Source: Rallus limicola
Lineage: Eukaryota; Chordata; Aves; Gruiformes; Rallidae
NCBI GenBank assembly: GCA_022605955.1
Contig: JAKCOZ010000041.1
Span: 2,068,001-2,132,000 of the forward strand
Length of the DNA: 64,000 bases
Direction: 5' to 3'
Both the position numbers and the translations under genes were made by a program. Below are positions 13,101 to 25,100 of this stretch, piece after piece (position 1 is the stretch's first letter; the number at the start of each line of letters is the position of its first letter). The notes beneath the pieces are model-generated. The model was not told the DNA's origin. It was given only the letters and a program-made list of their open reading frames with translations, and ran no database searches.

Positions 13101-16100
13101 TGCCCTCCAGCCCCTTCCCCAGCCTGGTTGCCCTTCTCTGGACTGGCTCCAGGAGCTCCATGTCCTTCTGATGGTGAGGAGCCCAGAACTGGACCCAGCA
13201 CTGGAGGTGCAGCCTCCCCAGTGCCCAGTCCAGGGGCACAATCCCCTCCCCAGACCTACTGGCCACACTATTCCTGACACAAGCCAGGATGCCCTTGGCT
13301 TTCCTGGCTGCCTGGGCACACTGCTGGCTCCTCTTCAGGCTGCAGTCACCCAGCACCCCCAGGTCCTTCTCTGCCTGACATCTCTCCAGCCAGTCTCCTC
13401 CAGCCTGTAGCGCTGCAGGGGGTTGTTGTGTCCCATGTGCAGCACTCTGCCCTTGGCCTTGTTAAACCTCAGCCCCTTGGTCTCAGCCCATGGGTCCAGC
13501 CTGTTCAGATCCCTCTGAAGAGCCTCCCTGCCCTCAGGCAGATCAACACTTCCTCCCAGCTTAGTCTTGTCTGCAAACTTACTGAGGGAACATCCCATCC
13601 CTTCATCCAGGTCATGGATAAAGACACTGAACAGAACTGGACCCAGGACTGAGCCCTGGGGGACGCCACTCGTGCCCGGCCTCCAGCTGGATTTGGCTCC
13701 ATTCACCCTTTGGCCTGTCCATCCAGCCAGTGTTTGACCCAGCTGAGGGTCCCCCTGTCCAGGCCAGTGGCAGCCAGTTTCTCCATCAGAATGCTTCCCC
13801 TTGTCCATGAAGCGGGTCAGCTTGTCACAGAAAGCAATTATGTTAATTAGACAGGATCTACCTTTGTAAACCCATGTTGACTGGGCCTGATCCCCTGGCC
13901 ATCACCCATGTGCTGCATGATAGCTCCCAAGATGACCCTCTCCATGGTCTTCCCCAGGACTGAGGTCAGACTGACAGGTCTGTAGTTCCCTGGATCCTCC
14001 TTCCAGTCCTTCTTATATATGGGTGGAATTTCCCCAGTCTGCCAGGACTGCTGATAGATAATGGAAAGGGGTTTGGCAAGTAATCTGACAGCTCTCTCAG
14101 CACCCTGGGGTGGATCCCATCCAGCCCCACTGACTTGTCTTAAAGCACAGACTGAATATTATCAGTTGCTGATGCACTATAACCTTAGAGGAACAGGTGT
14201 TACATCATCCACATGGTATAACAACTGCCTCTGCAGTGTACAGTATGGCTTGTACCTTGAAACACACAGCTTCTCATGGAAGGTTTGTATGTGACACCAT
14301 CACACATAGAGGCAATCCATTTCTCTTGGAGAAAGTACAGCTGGGCTGAGAGTCAGAGAAACAGGTTTCCTTTTCCTCAGGCAGAAGGTGACTGAAGACC
14401 AACCAGAGAAAAACTCTCCAGTCTTTCTGCCCCATTTTTACCTTTGAAAACAAGAGGAACAGGCTGCCTTAAAAATGGGGTTGCCATTGTAGTTGTCTCA
14501 GCGCTGTGCACTTCATACATTGTACTGATAGCTGGAGAAATGCAGGAGGACTCCAGAAATGAGTAAGAAAACCAGACAATCACCAGTCATTAGGAGATGA
14601 CAGGCAGCAGATCTGCTTCAGTGCTCTGCACTGTGCACCACTCTTGAGGAACGTTTTGTATGAAGAGACAATTCATTTGAGCTGAGAGCTGCTATGCAAG
14701 CTTGTAAATTAGATTTTTTTTTTTCCCCTTAGCTTGAAAACTTTAAAAATGATGATTTGAAATATTTACAGCCAGTTTGTCCATTATCTACCTGCTCTGG
14801 AGACTTCTGTTCTGGCTTCTGATTCTTATGCAACAGATGATGTAACTGAGTATGTTTTTAAACCTCAGGGAAGAAAAGGACATGCTTTGCTGCTTTTTCT
14901 AATATCTGTGGTAAAAACTGCAGAGGAGCCAAATTGTCTCTTGTTCTGGGGTTACTGGGCCCCAATTATGCTGACAGTAGACATGGAGAAAGGTTTGCCA
15001 GAGATGTAGGAAGAGGTGTTGTAGGAAAGAAGGGAAGCCACAGTTCAAGTCAAGGCAGGGAAAGGTTAAACATTTGCCTGGATATGTCATCCTGCAAAAT
15101 GGGGAAGAGCCAGCACTTGATGCAGAAGGAAATGATCTAGAAAAGATTCCACACACTTCCAGTTTGTGATCCCCTTCCCAGTTTTCCTCAATCTGATGAA
15201 AACTGTGGAACACAGCCCTCTCCTCAGGCCCAGGCTGTCTCCCTTCAGTCCCCCAGCCTGCCTTGTGGGCACAAACAGGCCGCATGAGGAGTCAAGTGCT
15301 GACTTCTAGCACAGCAGCAGCTTCCTAGTAACTGCCCCAGCACATGCTCCTTGTGACAGCAAATACAAGGCAACCAGCTCCCCTTTCTGTAGCAGACTGC
15401 CCTGAGGAACCTCAGGTTTACAGCTGGGTAACAGCATGAGGCTGGCTGCCAGCCTGTGGTCCCCAGGATGGGTGACCAGGAGCTTCATCTCTGATCTGAA
15501 AAGAGCACTTGAGTGGATTGAATGGCCTTGGGGTGGGTTGTTCCACCTTTTAGTCACACCTGTGTTTGCTTTTCACAGAAAAGCTGCCTTCTTCCTATAC
15601 CTCAGAGACCGGGGAGGTGCCAGCAGTGCTGGCCTTAGGCGTGAGAGGCCCCAGAGCACGTAGCACCCTGCAGAGTATCCTCGACCCGCAGCTGGCCAGC
15701 GCGAGGGACGGCGCTTCCATCAACACCATCCACTACCAGAGCCAAGCCGAGCCTCTCCTCTCCCTGCCCCCCCTGGACAGCAGTGTGCACAGGGAGCTGT
15801 GCCTCTGGTTCGGAGGGAGAGCTGCTGGCGCTGCAGCACCGCGCCCCGCTTCCCTGCACAACCACCCAGCAAGGTGATGGCCCCGGTTCTCTTTGAGCTA
15901 TGGTTGTTCTCAGGGTGACGTGGAGGGCGGGCAGGCAGCCAGCCTGCTTTGTCCTTATGAATCAGTCTTCTGCTAAAGGTCTCGCTGAACAGAGCACGAG
16001 GTGGGAGCAATCCATCTACTGGAACATTTCCTAACTAGAGTCTGCAAAAGTCCCTCTCTCACAGGACCATCTTCTCTGCAGCACCTCACAGATGTGTCAT

Positions 16101-19100
16101 AGTGTGGCCTGTAATTCATACACTCACAGTATCTGCTCTTGGGACCACTGTGCCTGAAACAACTGTTTTTGAGACCTCTTCTAACTGTGCCTGGTGCTGG
16201 AGAAGAGTTGCCAGGTTGTGTGCCACTGAGCTGCCCTTGGCTAGTGTCCTGGTTTCAGTGAGGACAGAGTGAACTCCATGTGCAGCAGCGGGTGGGATGC
16301 TGTGTTTGGGAGTTACAATGAAAGCAGTGCTGAGAACACCCTGATGGTTCTAGTTGCAGTCAGACAGTCAAAGCCAGGACAGGTGACCCAGATGGGCCAG
16401 AGAGAGTATTCCATGCCAATGACGTCCTGCCCAGGGTAACGGGGGCTGATGGGAGGAGGAAGGGGGGCGGCTGGGGGACGCGAGGGGCTTGGGGGACGGT
16501 CGGGTTCCGGGGCAGCTCTGGGTGCTGCGGCCTGAGCTGTGTGGTTGGGTGAGAAACTGCATTGGGGATCAATAGTTTCATATTCTTTTGCTCTAAAGCC
16601 CTGTCAGCATTGTTAGATTTGATCTTCCTGTTCTCTTAGTAAACTCTCCTTATCCCAGCCCACGGGCCTCTTAGTTTCTTGGTTTTGGAGTTATTTGCCC
16701 CTTCCCTTTCCCTTCCCTTGTTTCCCCCCTCCCCTTTTCCCTTTTCTCCTGCTCTTTTACTGTAAGGAGCAGGCAGCTGCCTGGATCTCAGCCCAAGCCG
16801 GGGTGAAACCACGACAGCTAGAAAGCCTGGTCCAGCTTTGCCCTACATCCCATCCATACCAACTGACTTGAGAGAAGGGGCTTCAGATGAAAAAGATTCT
16901 GTGGAGGATTGTGACAGAAGTGTGTGAAAATGAAGGGTGACTTTTGGAAACTTTTAAGTCTAGCAAACAGTATGAGAAATGCAATTGAGGAATTATTGCC
17001 TAGCAGTAGGGTGCCAAAAAGTGACAAGGGACATTCAGGGAATCTCACTGTCACAGGGGTCTAGATATGGCTGCAGAGGGCACTGGGCTTTTAATCCATC
17101 ACACAAGCTAGAGCATCCATGCAGTGCTATGGGGAGGGGGCCTGCAGCTCCCAAAGACTTCACTTAGACCATCTGGGACAGAAATGGGTTTACCTAACAT
17201 TCTTTAAGACTACAATTGCTTGGTTTATAGCCCTGATGTCACACTGCTGGGATACCTGCTATTGGCCTCGCTCAGCAGAGCAGAGATGTGCAAGGGAAAG
17301 GGGCAGGGAGCAAAGCCTCAGCAGCTCTGGGGAAGTCAGTGCTGAGCAGCCCTGTAGAGGGAAGGCTGGGTCAGTAGCCTCAGTGCTCTGCTCCCAAACT
17401 TCTCTGGTGCTTTTCCTTGGTGAAGATCAGTACTTCCTACAGCACAAAACAATCGCCTCCTCTCTTGAAAATCTTGCAACCTCCTGGGCAGAGACTCAAA
17501 CCTAAGGATGCAGGAAGCATGTTTAATCCTGTGTGTGTAAATAAAGGGCTCTGCTGCACTTGGAGGCCCCTTTACTCTGGAGGGCCAGAGGAGACTGGCC
17601 TGCAGAAGGAAAAGAACCACTTGTTTTGGGTTTTTTTTGGCTCCTGAAAGACACCCCTGTGGTTGTTCCAAGCAGAGGCAGTGCTGTGGCTTAAAGCATT
17701 TGGTTTACAGCTGGGGTTTTCAGGCCCTGGGCATCTCCTCGTAATATTGCTGGCCTCAATCAGTGCTGCTGTGGTGAAAATCCCCTCCAGAAAGCTCAGA
17801 CAAGGTCCAGGAAAGCTTTTTACAGACCCCTTCTGCTCCTGGGTGCTGGGTGGGCACCCTGTTGGTGGCAGAAAAGTTTCATTTTCTTTATTTGTTTATT
17901 TTTCTTGGTGAAATATCTTGTTATAAAGAGAGGAATTCTGCTCCTCTGGTGTATCTTGGCCAGTCCAGAGCAGCACTACATTCTAAATAATGCACTTGCC
18001 TTTCTCCTAATGCTGGTAATTTGGTCCACTGGGAGACAAGAATACAAATGCAACCCAGATTGCAGTTTTCAGATTATACTTGCAGATGCTGTGGTCTCCT
18101 GGGAGAGAAGCAGCAGGACATATTCCAGCCAGCTCAGAGGTGGTAGAGGATGAGGCAAGCAAGTTTGCCTGCACAGCCTGCACTTCAGACCTAGCCAAAC
18201 TGTTTGACAGGGTGCAGCTTGTGTTGCTGTCAGTCCCTGGCTTTCAGAGCCACAACTTATGTTCACCATGCCTGTGATTTGGTCCTTTTGGGTATGCAGG
18301 AATGTTGTAGAGGTTTCACTGCCATGAGTATCTCTGACAGACTTGATTGTGCTTGTTGCCCAACATGAACCTTTAAAACTGGTTAAACTCTGGCTAAAGA
18401 ACCAAAAGGGAATTGCAGCTATGATGTATCTGTGGGAAGGAAAAGCTCTGGTAATACAGCCTGATGTATTTCTTGATTCCCAGATTTCCTTGCCAAGTTG
18501 GCTACTTTTAGTTGAACACAGAGAGCCCTGGGAGGAGAAACATAAAAAGATGATCAGTCAGATCTCCATGCAGCTCAAGTCACAGACAAAGGATTGAAAT
18601 AGCTTTTCCAGTAAAGCAGTTTTACCAGAGAAGCTTCTGTGTCCTGGGTTTGTTGCAAAAAGCAGGTTTCAGCCAGAAACTGGTATAACAGCTTTTAATA
18701 TTTCTTGTTTTTCTTTAGCTCTCAGAGTCCTTCATCAACTGGGACAGAAGCAGATGAAGAAAAGGTTGATCTCCAGGGCATAGCACCATCTCGACCTCCA
18801 GCCATGCTTGTCTCAACCACCAAAGGTCAGCATTAGGAAACAACTCTTGAGGTCTTATGTTTCTCCTTCCCTTATTACCTTACTTCACTTACTCCAGTCC
18901 TACCTGCTTCAGGAAATTCTGCCTCCCTGGATGGCTCAGTGCTGTGACCTAGAGCCAGGAATTAGTTTCTACTGAAACACTGCTGCCTAAAATGAAGTGA
19001 CAGAGGATTGTTATCACCTCCTTCTGCTCCTGGGAGTAGCTGCTAGAGTCCTGTAGGCTGCTTAGGTTTCACTGACTGGTAAAAGAAGAAAAAACACCCC

Positions 19101-22100
19101 ACAGGAACTCTCTGCACACAGGGCCCTGCTCAGCAGAAAAACAGGCACCTGAGGACCTAACTGTGTCCTTAAACAGCGTGTTTATCTGATTAGAGATCAT
19201 TTACCTCTACTGGTGAGGAATCACACAATCATTGTGGGTATGAAATGGTTAAGACTTCATTCAGAGCAGGACTGACCATGGGGCTAATATTAACTGGCTG
19301 TCACCTGGTTCTACCCAACTCCCTCTCTTCCCTGGTAGGAGTAGTCTTCCAGCTTCCGAATTTGTACAGCAGCAAGCTGACTGTGTTGAGGGAAACCTGC
19401 CAAGGCATGCAGCCTTCTGACTGGCTCAGAAGGAGCTGGGTGGTGTAGGGGTGTCTGCTGCAGCAGGCCCACGTGCTGACAATCTTCTGGAGCAGGGCCT
19501 GGCACACCAGATCTCAGGCACAAGTGATTTTTTTTTAGGCAATGTTATTAGAGCATTCGTTTCTACTCCCACAATTGAAGAGTTTCCCAGGGAGGGAAAA
19601 AAAGAACCAAACAACAAAAAACCAACAAACAACTGAGGGGTGTGGAAGCTCAGCAGCTGTTGGGGAGATGGCAGAAGGAAAGCAGGGCTGTGCAGGCTTA
19701 GAAAGAACACACAGAAAATTATATTGCCAAAGGAAAGACGGTAGGAGAAAAGGATGCAGGTGTAAGCCAAGAAGATAAAAGGAGGGGAAAGTGACAAAGA
19801 GAAAGAAAATGGAGAAGGAAAAAGGAGAAAAAGTCTCACCTTTGAGATACTCTTCCATGTAACTGGGCATGTAACCCAAGCAGCTTGGCAGACAGCCCTT
19901 GGCTCTGTGTTATTTGGGATTGGTATCGATGGCAGCTGGTTGCTGCTGATGGAATGAGTCACATTTTCTGCCTCCCCTTCCTTTTATGGCCATTAATGAT
20001 TCACATTTGATGTGGGCTGCTGAGCTACACCACACCACGTTCCATCTGTATTTGGGCTCAGGAAGTCACTTTGAAGCTTTGCTCCTCAGATAACTGTATC
20101 TTGACTCTCAGGAGAGAAGCTGAAAATCTGGTCTGGGTGCAGACACCCCATAGGGTTTTAGGGAAAGGAAACATTCAGTGACTCCTCTCAGGTCTCCAGC
20201 AGCTTCTCTTGGAGACAGAAGGGTACATCCATGCAGAGCATGCAGAAATAAATACTCTGCTGCTCCTGCCAGGTATATCTGCCCCTTTCTCAGGAATCAA
20301 AGTTTGACTGAGCCTAGCAGGTATTCTTGTTGGTTTGGGATATGTGTATGTGAAAAATGCTTTTTGAGAAGTGTTATCAACTACAGAGAAGAACCAAAAT
20401 CTTACCATCTGCTACCCTGAATTGTGATGCTTCACTTAAAATGAACGTGGCACTACTGTCAGTCTGGCTCAAAGCCTGCAAACTACAGCTGTAAAGCCAA
20501 ATAGAAACTTGAGGTAAAGAAACACACTGCCTGTCCCATCCTTAGGAATAAGTACAAACTTCTCCTTGTTTTGTTGCCATTGCTTTGAACTACCAGTTTG
20601 AACCCCTATCAGATTCTTGAGGGGACAGATAGCCATATCACAAAGGCTAAAACTAAAAGAAACATTCCCTGCTGATAGTTCTGTCCCCCAAAGCAAGTGG
20701 AATTGGGACACAGACTAAAATGCTTCCAACATTGTTATTCAGAGCTAGGAGAAATTAATGGGGCAGTGTTATGGATACCAGTATAGAAGTGATACTAAGG
20801 AGTTGTGTTCAGAGCTCTTTCTTGGCAGGTTGTGGAGATCTGGATGTACTTTGTGTACAGAAACAACACAATGTTAGGGCTGGGGCAGTACAATAATGAA
20901 GGTGAAGGTAAAAGCAGAAACCAAAAAGTAAGATTAGAACAAAGAAGGGCCTCAGGTAGGTTAGAGGCTTCAGGGAAAGGTTTTGATCTTCATAGAAAAG
21001 TATTGAGCTTCACAGAATTAAAAAATGGCCTGGGTTGGGAGGGACATCAAAGGCCCACCACCCCCCCTGGTCCCACCCCCTGCCAGCCCAGGGTGCCCTA
21101 AGCCCCATCCAACCTGGCCTTGAACAACCTGCCAGGGATCCAGGGGCAGCCCCACCTTCTCTGGGCACCCTGTGCCAGGGCCTCCCAACTTCCCTGGGAA
21201 GGATTTCTGCCTTCCAGCCTCTCTCCTGCAGCTAAAGGCCGTTCCCCTGGGCCTGGCCCTCCCTGCCCTTGGCACCAGCCCCTCTCCAGCTCCCCTGGAG
21301 CCCCTTAAGGGACTGGAAGGGGCTCAGAGGTCTCCCTGCAACCTTCTTTTCTCTGAGTTAAACCAGCCCAGCTCTCCCAGCCTTGAATTCAGAGCAGATT
21401 CCAGCCCTCGGATCATCTCTGTGGTCTCCTCTGCATTCACCCCAACAGCTTCACACCCCTGCCCTGGAGACCCCTGAGCTGCACACAGCACTGTAGGGGA
21501 ATCTTCCCAAAGCAGAGCAGAATCCCCCCTCACCCTGCTGGTCCCACTGCTGGTGATGCAGCCCAGGATGGGCTTTCTAGGTGGCTTTCTAGGCTGTCAG
21601 CACACATTGGTGGGTCAAGTTGAGCTGCTTGCCCCCCAGCACTCCCAAGTCCTCCTCAGGTCTGCTCTCCATCCATTCTCTGCCCAGACTGCAGTTGTGT
21701 TTGGGATTGCCCCAGTCCATGTGCAGGACCTTGGCCTTGTTGAGCTCCAGACAGTTTGCATTGGCCCATATCTCAAAATAGCTCTGGATGGCTTGTCCTG
21801 CTGTACCTAAGTTAGGACTTAGTCACTGCTCAGGAGGTCTTGTAGGCGCTTTCTCCTGAGCTTGCTCATAGCATGTCTTGCTACTCTGTTGGCAGTGAGT
21901 TAGGATTTCAACTTAGGAAACAAGGATCAAAAATACAAGGTTCTAACCCAACATAAACTCCAGTTGCTTCTGCAACATTATCTACTGGGATGAGGGCTAC
22001 AGGGAGAGCATGAGCAGCCAGACCTAGTGGATGAGAATCAGGTAGGAGAGAGCGGGCTGGTACCATTATCACAATGACCAAGGACAGGAACCTCTGAAGA

Positions 22101-25100
22101 TGGTAATAAACCAAAGAGTGAGGTGAAGTTGAACCCACAGGTTGGTACAAAGATTCAGGAGCCTACACCACAAGGCAAGCCTTGGGATGAATGTTAAAGA
22201 CAGCACTAAAGAAGGGACAAGAGGAAGCAGAAGGTAGTGCTGAACAAGATGTAGAAGCTACCTAGAAGCTAGGACCACCAAAAATAGCACAGAAGAATGG
22301 CTGAGGTGCTTCATGTGCTTTAGAGTGAACAAACTGCAAATTGGTCTTGTTGGACTTGAGTTGCTCATTGGTGTGGTCAGATTTATCAGGTCCTTAGCCC
22401 TTGAGGGAGCAGGCAGCTGTCAGGGTGTCAGCTGTAAGGGTAACAGCTCAAATCCAGCCTGGCAGGGGCTGACGCACAGCTAACCTGAGCTGAGAGCACA
22501 GATACCTCCAAGATAGATCAACAGCTCACAGACAGCTAGACAGGCCTGATGAGACAGGCTATCTGGGCTAGGTGATTCATAAAGATATTACTGATGATGC
22601 CATAAGCTTTTCCATTCTAGGTTGGCCTGTGGTAGCAGTCATGAGCTGGCTAGAACAATTAATCCCTAAAATCCAGTGTCACCATTTGGGATGTGCTTCA
22701 AGTTGTGACTAGCCCCTGAGTGAATTGCCTTGCATTGATACCACAGCTGCCAGGAAAATAACATACTGCTTTCCTTACCTGTTTTTTGATCTAGGGGATG
22801 TCATTTTGGTGGTGTCACCTGTGGTGTCTCCTCATGCCTACGGTAACGTGATTTCAGTCTGCACTCGTCGGGGGTTTGTTCTGCAAGGAATCAGCCAGCA
22901 GCAGCTTTCACCCCAGCAAGGCCTTGTGCTGAGCATGACAGCCAGTCAGGTACTGGACAGAGCACACAGCTCAGCTGCAGACCTTGGCTTACCAGTTGTT
23001 CTGAAACTAATTATGCTGTGAGTTTGTGAAGGTGTGAGCCAACACTCCTCTAGCAAGTGTTCTCAGGGATGTTTGTTCTCTCTTTACTAACTAGCCAGCA
23101 CTCATGTTCTCTGTGTTCCTGTGAGCAGTACTCTGGTTGCCTTCAGTGCTGGTTTCCTCTTCAGTAGGAATATCCACCAGGCCTCAGCCTTTTGCTGAGA
23201 ACAGTGGTGCAAATTCATAATTGGGCTGCCTCCTACTAAGGCAAACATGAGTTTTACTATTGATCTCAAAATAAACAAGAGCAGAACCCCATAGAGCAAA
23301 ATAAGAATTTCTCATCTGCAAATGTGTATCCAGGAGAAGAGTCTCCATCTAACAGACTGACAGTTGATTACATGTTCCCTAATCCCTCTGGGACTGCTTA
23401 TGGCCTTTCAGCATGAAGTCCCCTGGGTTTGTTGATGACAGGTTGGCTATGAGCCAGCAGTGTGCCCTGGGGCTGAGAGAGACAATGGGATCCTGGGGGC
23501 ATCAAGAGGAGTGTGGGCAGCAGGTCACAGGAGGGGATCCTCCCCCTCTGCTCTGCCCTGCTCAGGACCCACCTGGAGTCTTGTGTCCAGTGCTGGGCTC
23601 CCTGGGATCAAACAGCCAGGGATCTCCTGGAGAGAGTCCAGAGGAGGCTCTGGAGATGCTGAAGGGCCTGGAGCATCTCCCCTGTGAGGAAAGGCTGAGG
23701 GAGCTGGGGCTGTTCAGCCTGGAGAGAAGAAGACTTAGGGGGGACCTAATTAGTGTTTATAAATATCTCAGACTTGGGATGCAGGGGGAATTGGCCAGCC
23801 CCTTTTCAGTGCCTGTGGGGACAGGACAAGGGGCACTGGCTGGAAGCTGGAGCACAGGAAGTTCCACACCAACATGGGGATGAACTTTTCCCCAGTGAGG
23901 GTGAGGGAGCAGTGGAATAGGCTGCCCAGGGGGGTGGTGGAGGCTCCTTCTCTGGAGAGATTCAAGTCTTGTCTGGATGCCTATCTATGCAATATGAGAT
24001 AGGGAGCTGCTTTGGCAGGGGGGTTGGACCCGATGATCTCTTGAGGTCCCTTCCAACCCCTAAGATTCTGTGATTCTGTGATTCATGCATTCCAGATGGG
24101 TTGCAAAAAGACCTCTCCTATTGTCAAAAACAACTTTTTTTTCTTCTTCTCTGAAGCCCTGTCTCACATGGTGCTGGGTCTGAGTTAGAGTGCACTTGGC
24201 ATTTTGACAAGTCAGCCTAAGGAAACGGCAGGAATGAGAAACATAAGATTTCAGTCCAACTTAACATATGCAAGAAGTCCAGTTCAGCACTTCTGACAGA
24301 AACCACCCAGCAATCATCTGATGTTTTGTCTTACAAAGGAGTGGCCCTCCTACTTTAAATGATCCTGCTTAGGGTTGTTTGCTATGTCAATGAGGAACTA
24401 AACCATTTTGCACATTAACCTGTGTATAAACCCCCTCTTTTCTGCTTGGTCTGTGATCAAGCCTGAGGAACAACGCTTTCCCTGCCCATCAAATTTTGTA
24501 GAAGAAACATAACTTCTTTGTGGAATCCTACAGCCCAAGTAACCAAATGTTTGGAGCATGCTCCTAAATGGCTATTTAAGCAGTTAACAGCAGTTGCAGG
24601 GCAGGACACTTCTGTTAAGCCTTTTCCCTGAGGTTTAAATTCAGTTCCTCTCATGAACAGATGAGACCCAAATGCCAGTTCTAGGAAGTTCCTACGGCTC
24701 AGCTGGAGCGCTGTATCTTCTATCAGTATAACTTAACTGTTTGCTCAAGCCCTGTTGTGACAACATCTGGATTTGGTAGTTTGATCTAGCCCTCTCTGTT
24801 TCAGATTGCTGCATTTTGCCCTGGCAAGACTTCAAGTTCACCTGATGCTGGTTGTAGTAGAGGGGAGCTCTCTGCTGACCCCCGCACGCACTCTCTGGTT
24901 CTGTTGCTGAGAAAGGAGAATGCCAGTCATCACACTCCAGCACTGGTAACAGGTAATGCTTTCATGGCTCCACAACCTCAGAAGAGAAGGGTTGTGCTTC
25001 AGTGCATGCAAGCTGAACATGAATGGCCTCACCACAGCTGTTACACTGCAGGGGGTATTTATTGAGAGTATCAGGGCCTGATCATTATGCTATACCAACA

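Larger units (their letters stand above)
15874..22794. other. Introns 5-6 outside the LTR and CR1
   Basis: Intron 5 holds the solo LTR. Intron 6 holds one CR1 near its middle and an A/G-rich stretch at about 19590-19840. The long frames on the - strand at 19426-19962 are the reverse complement of that purine-rich stretch. No exon is supported. Confidence 0.5.

Noticed and set aside
12712..13356. 214-residue - strand open frame
   Set aside because: It is the 3' part of the CR1 element at 12713-14141, not a host gene.
19426..19962. 178-residue - strand open frame rich in Phe, Ser and Leu
   Set aside because: It is the complement of a purine-rich intron stretch. There are no splice sites or domain support, and a second frame overlaps it.
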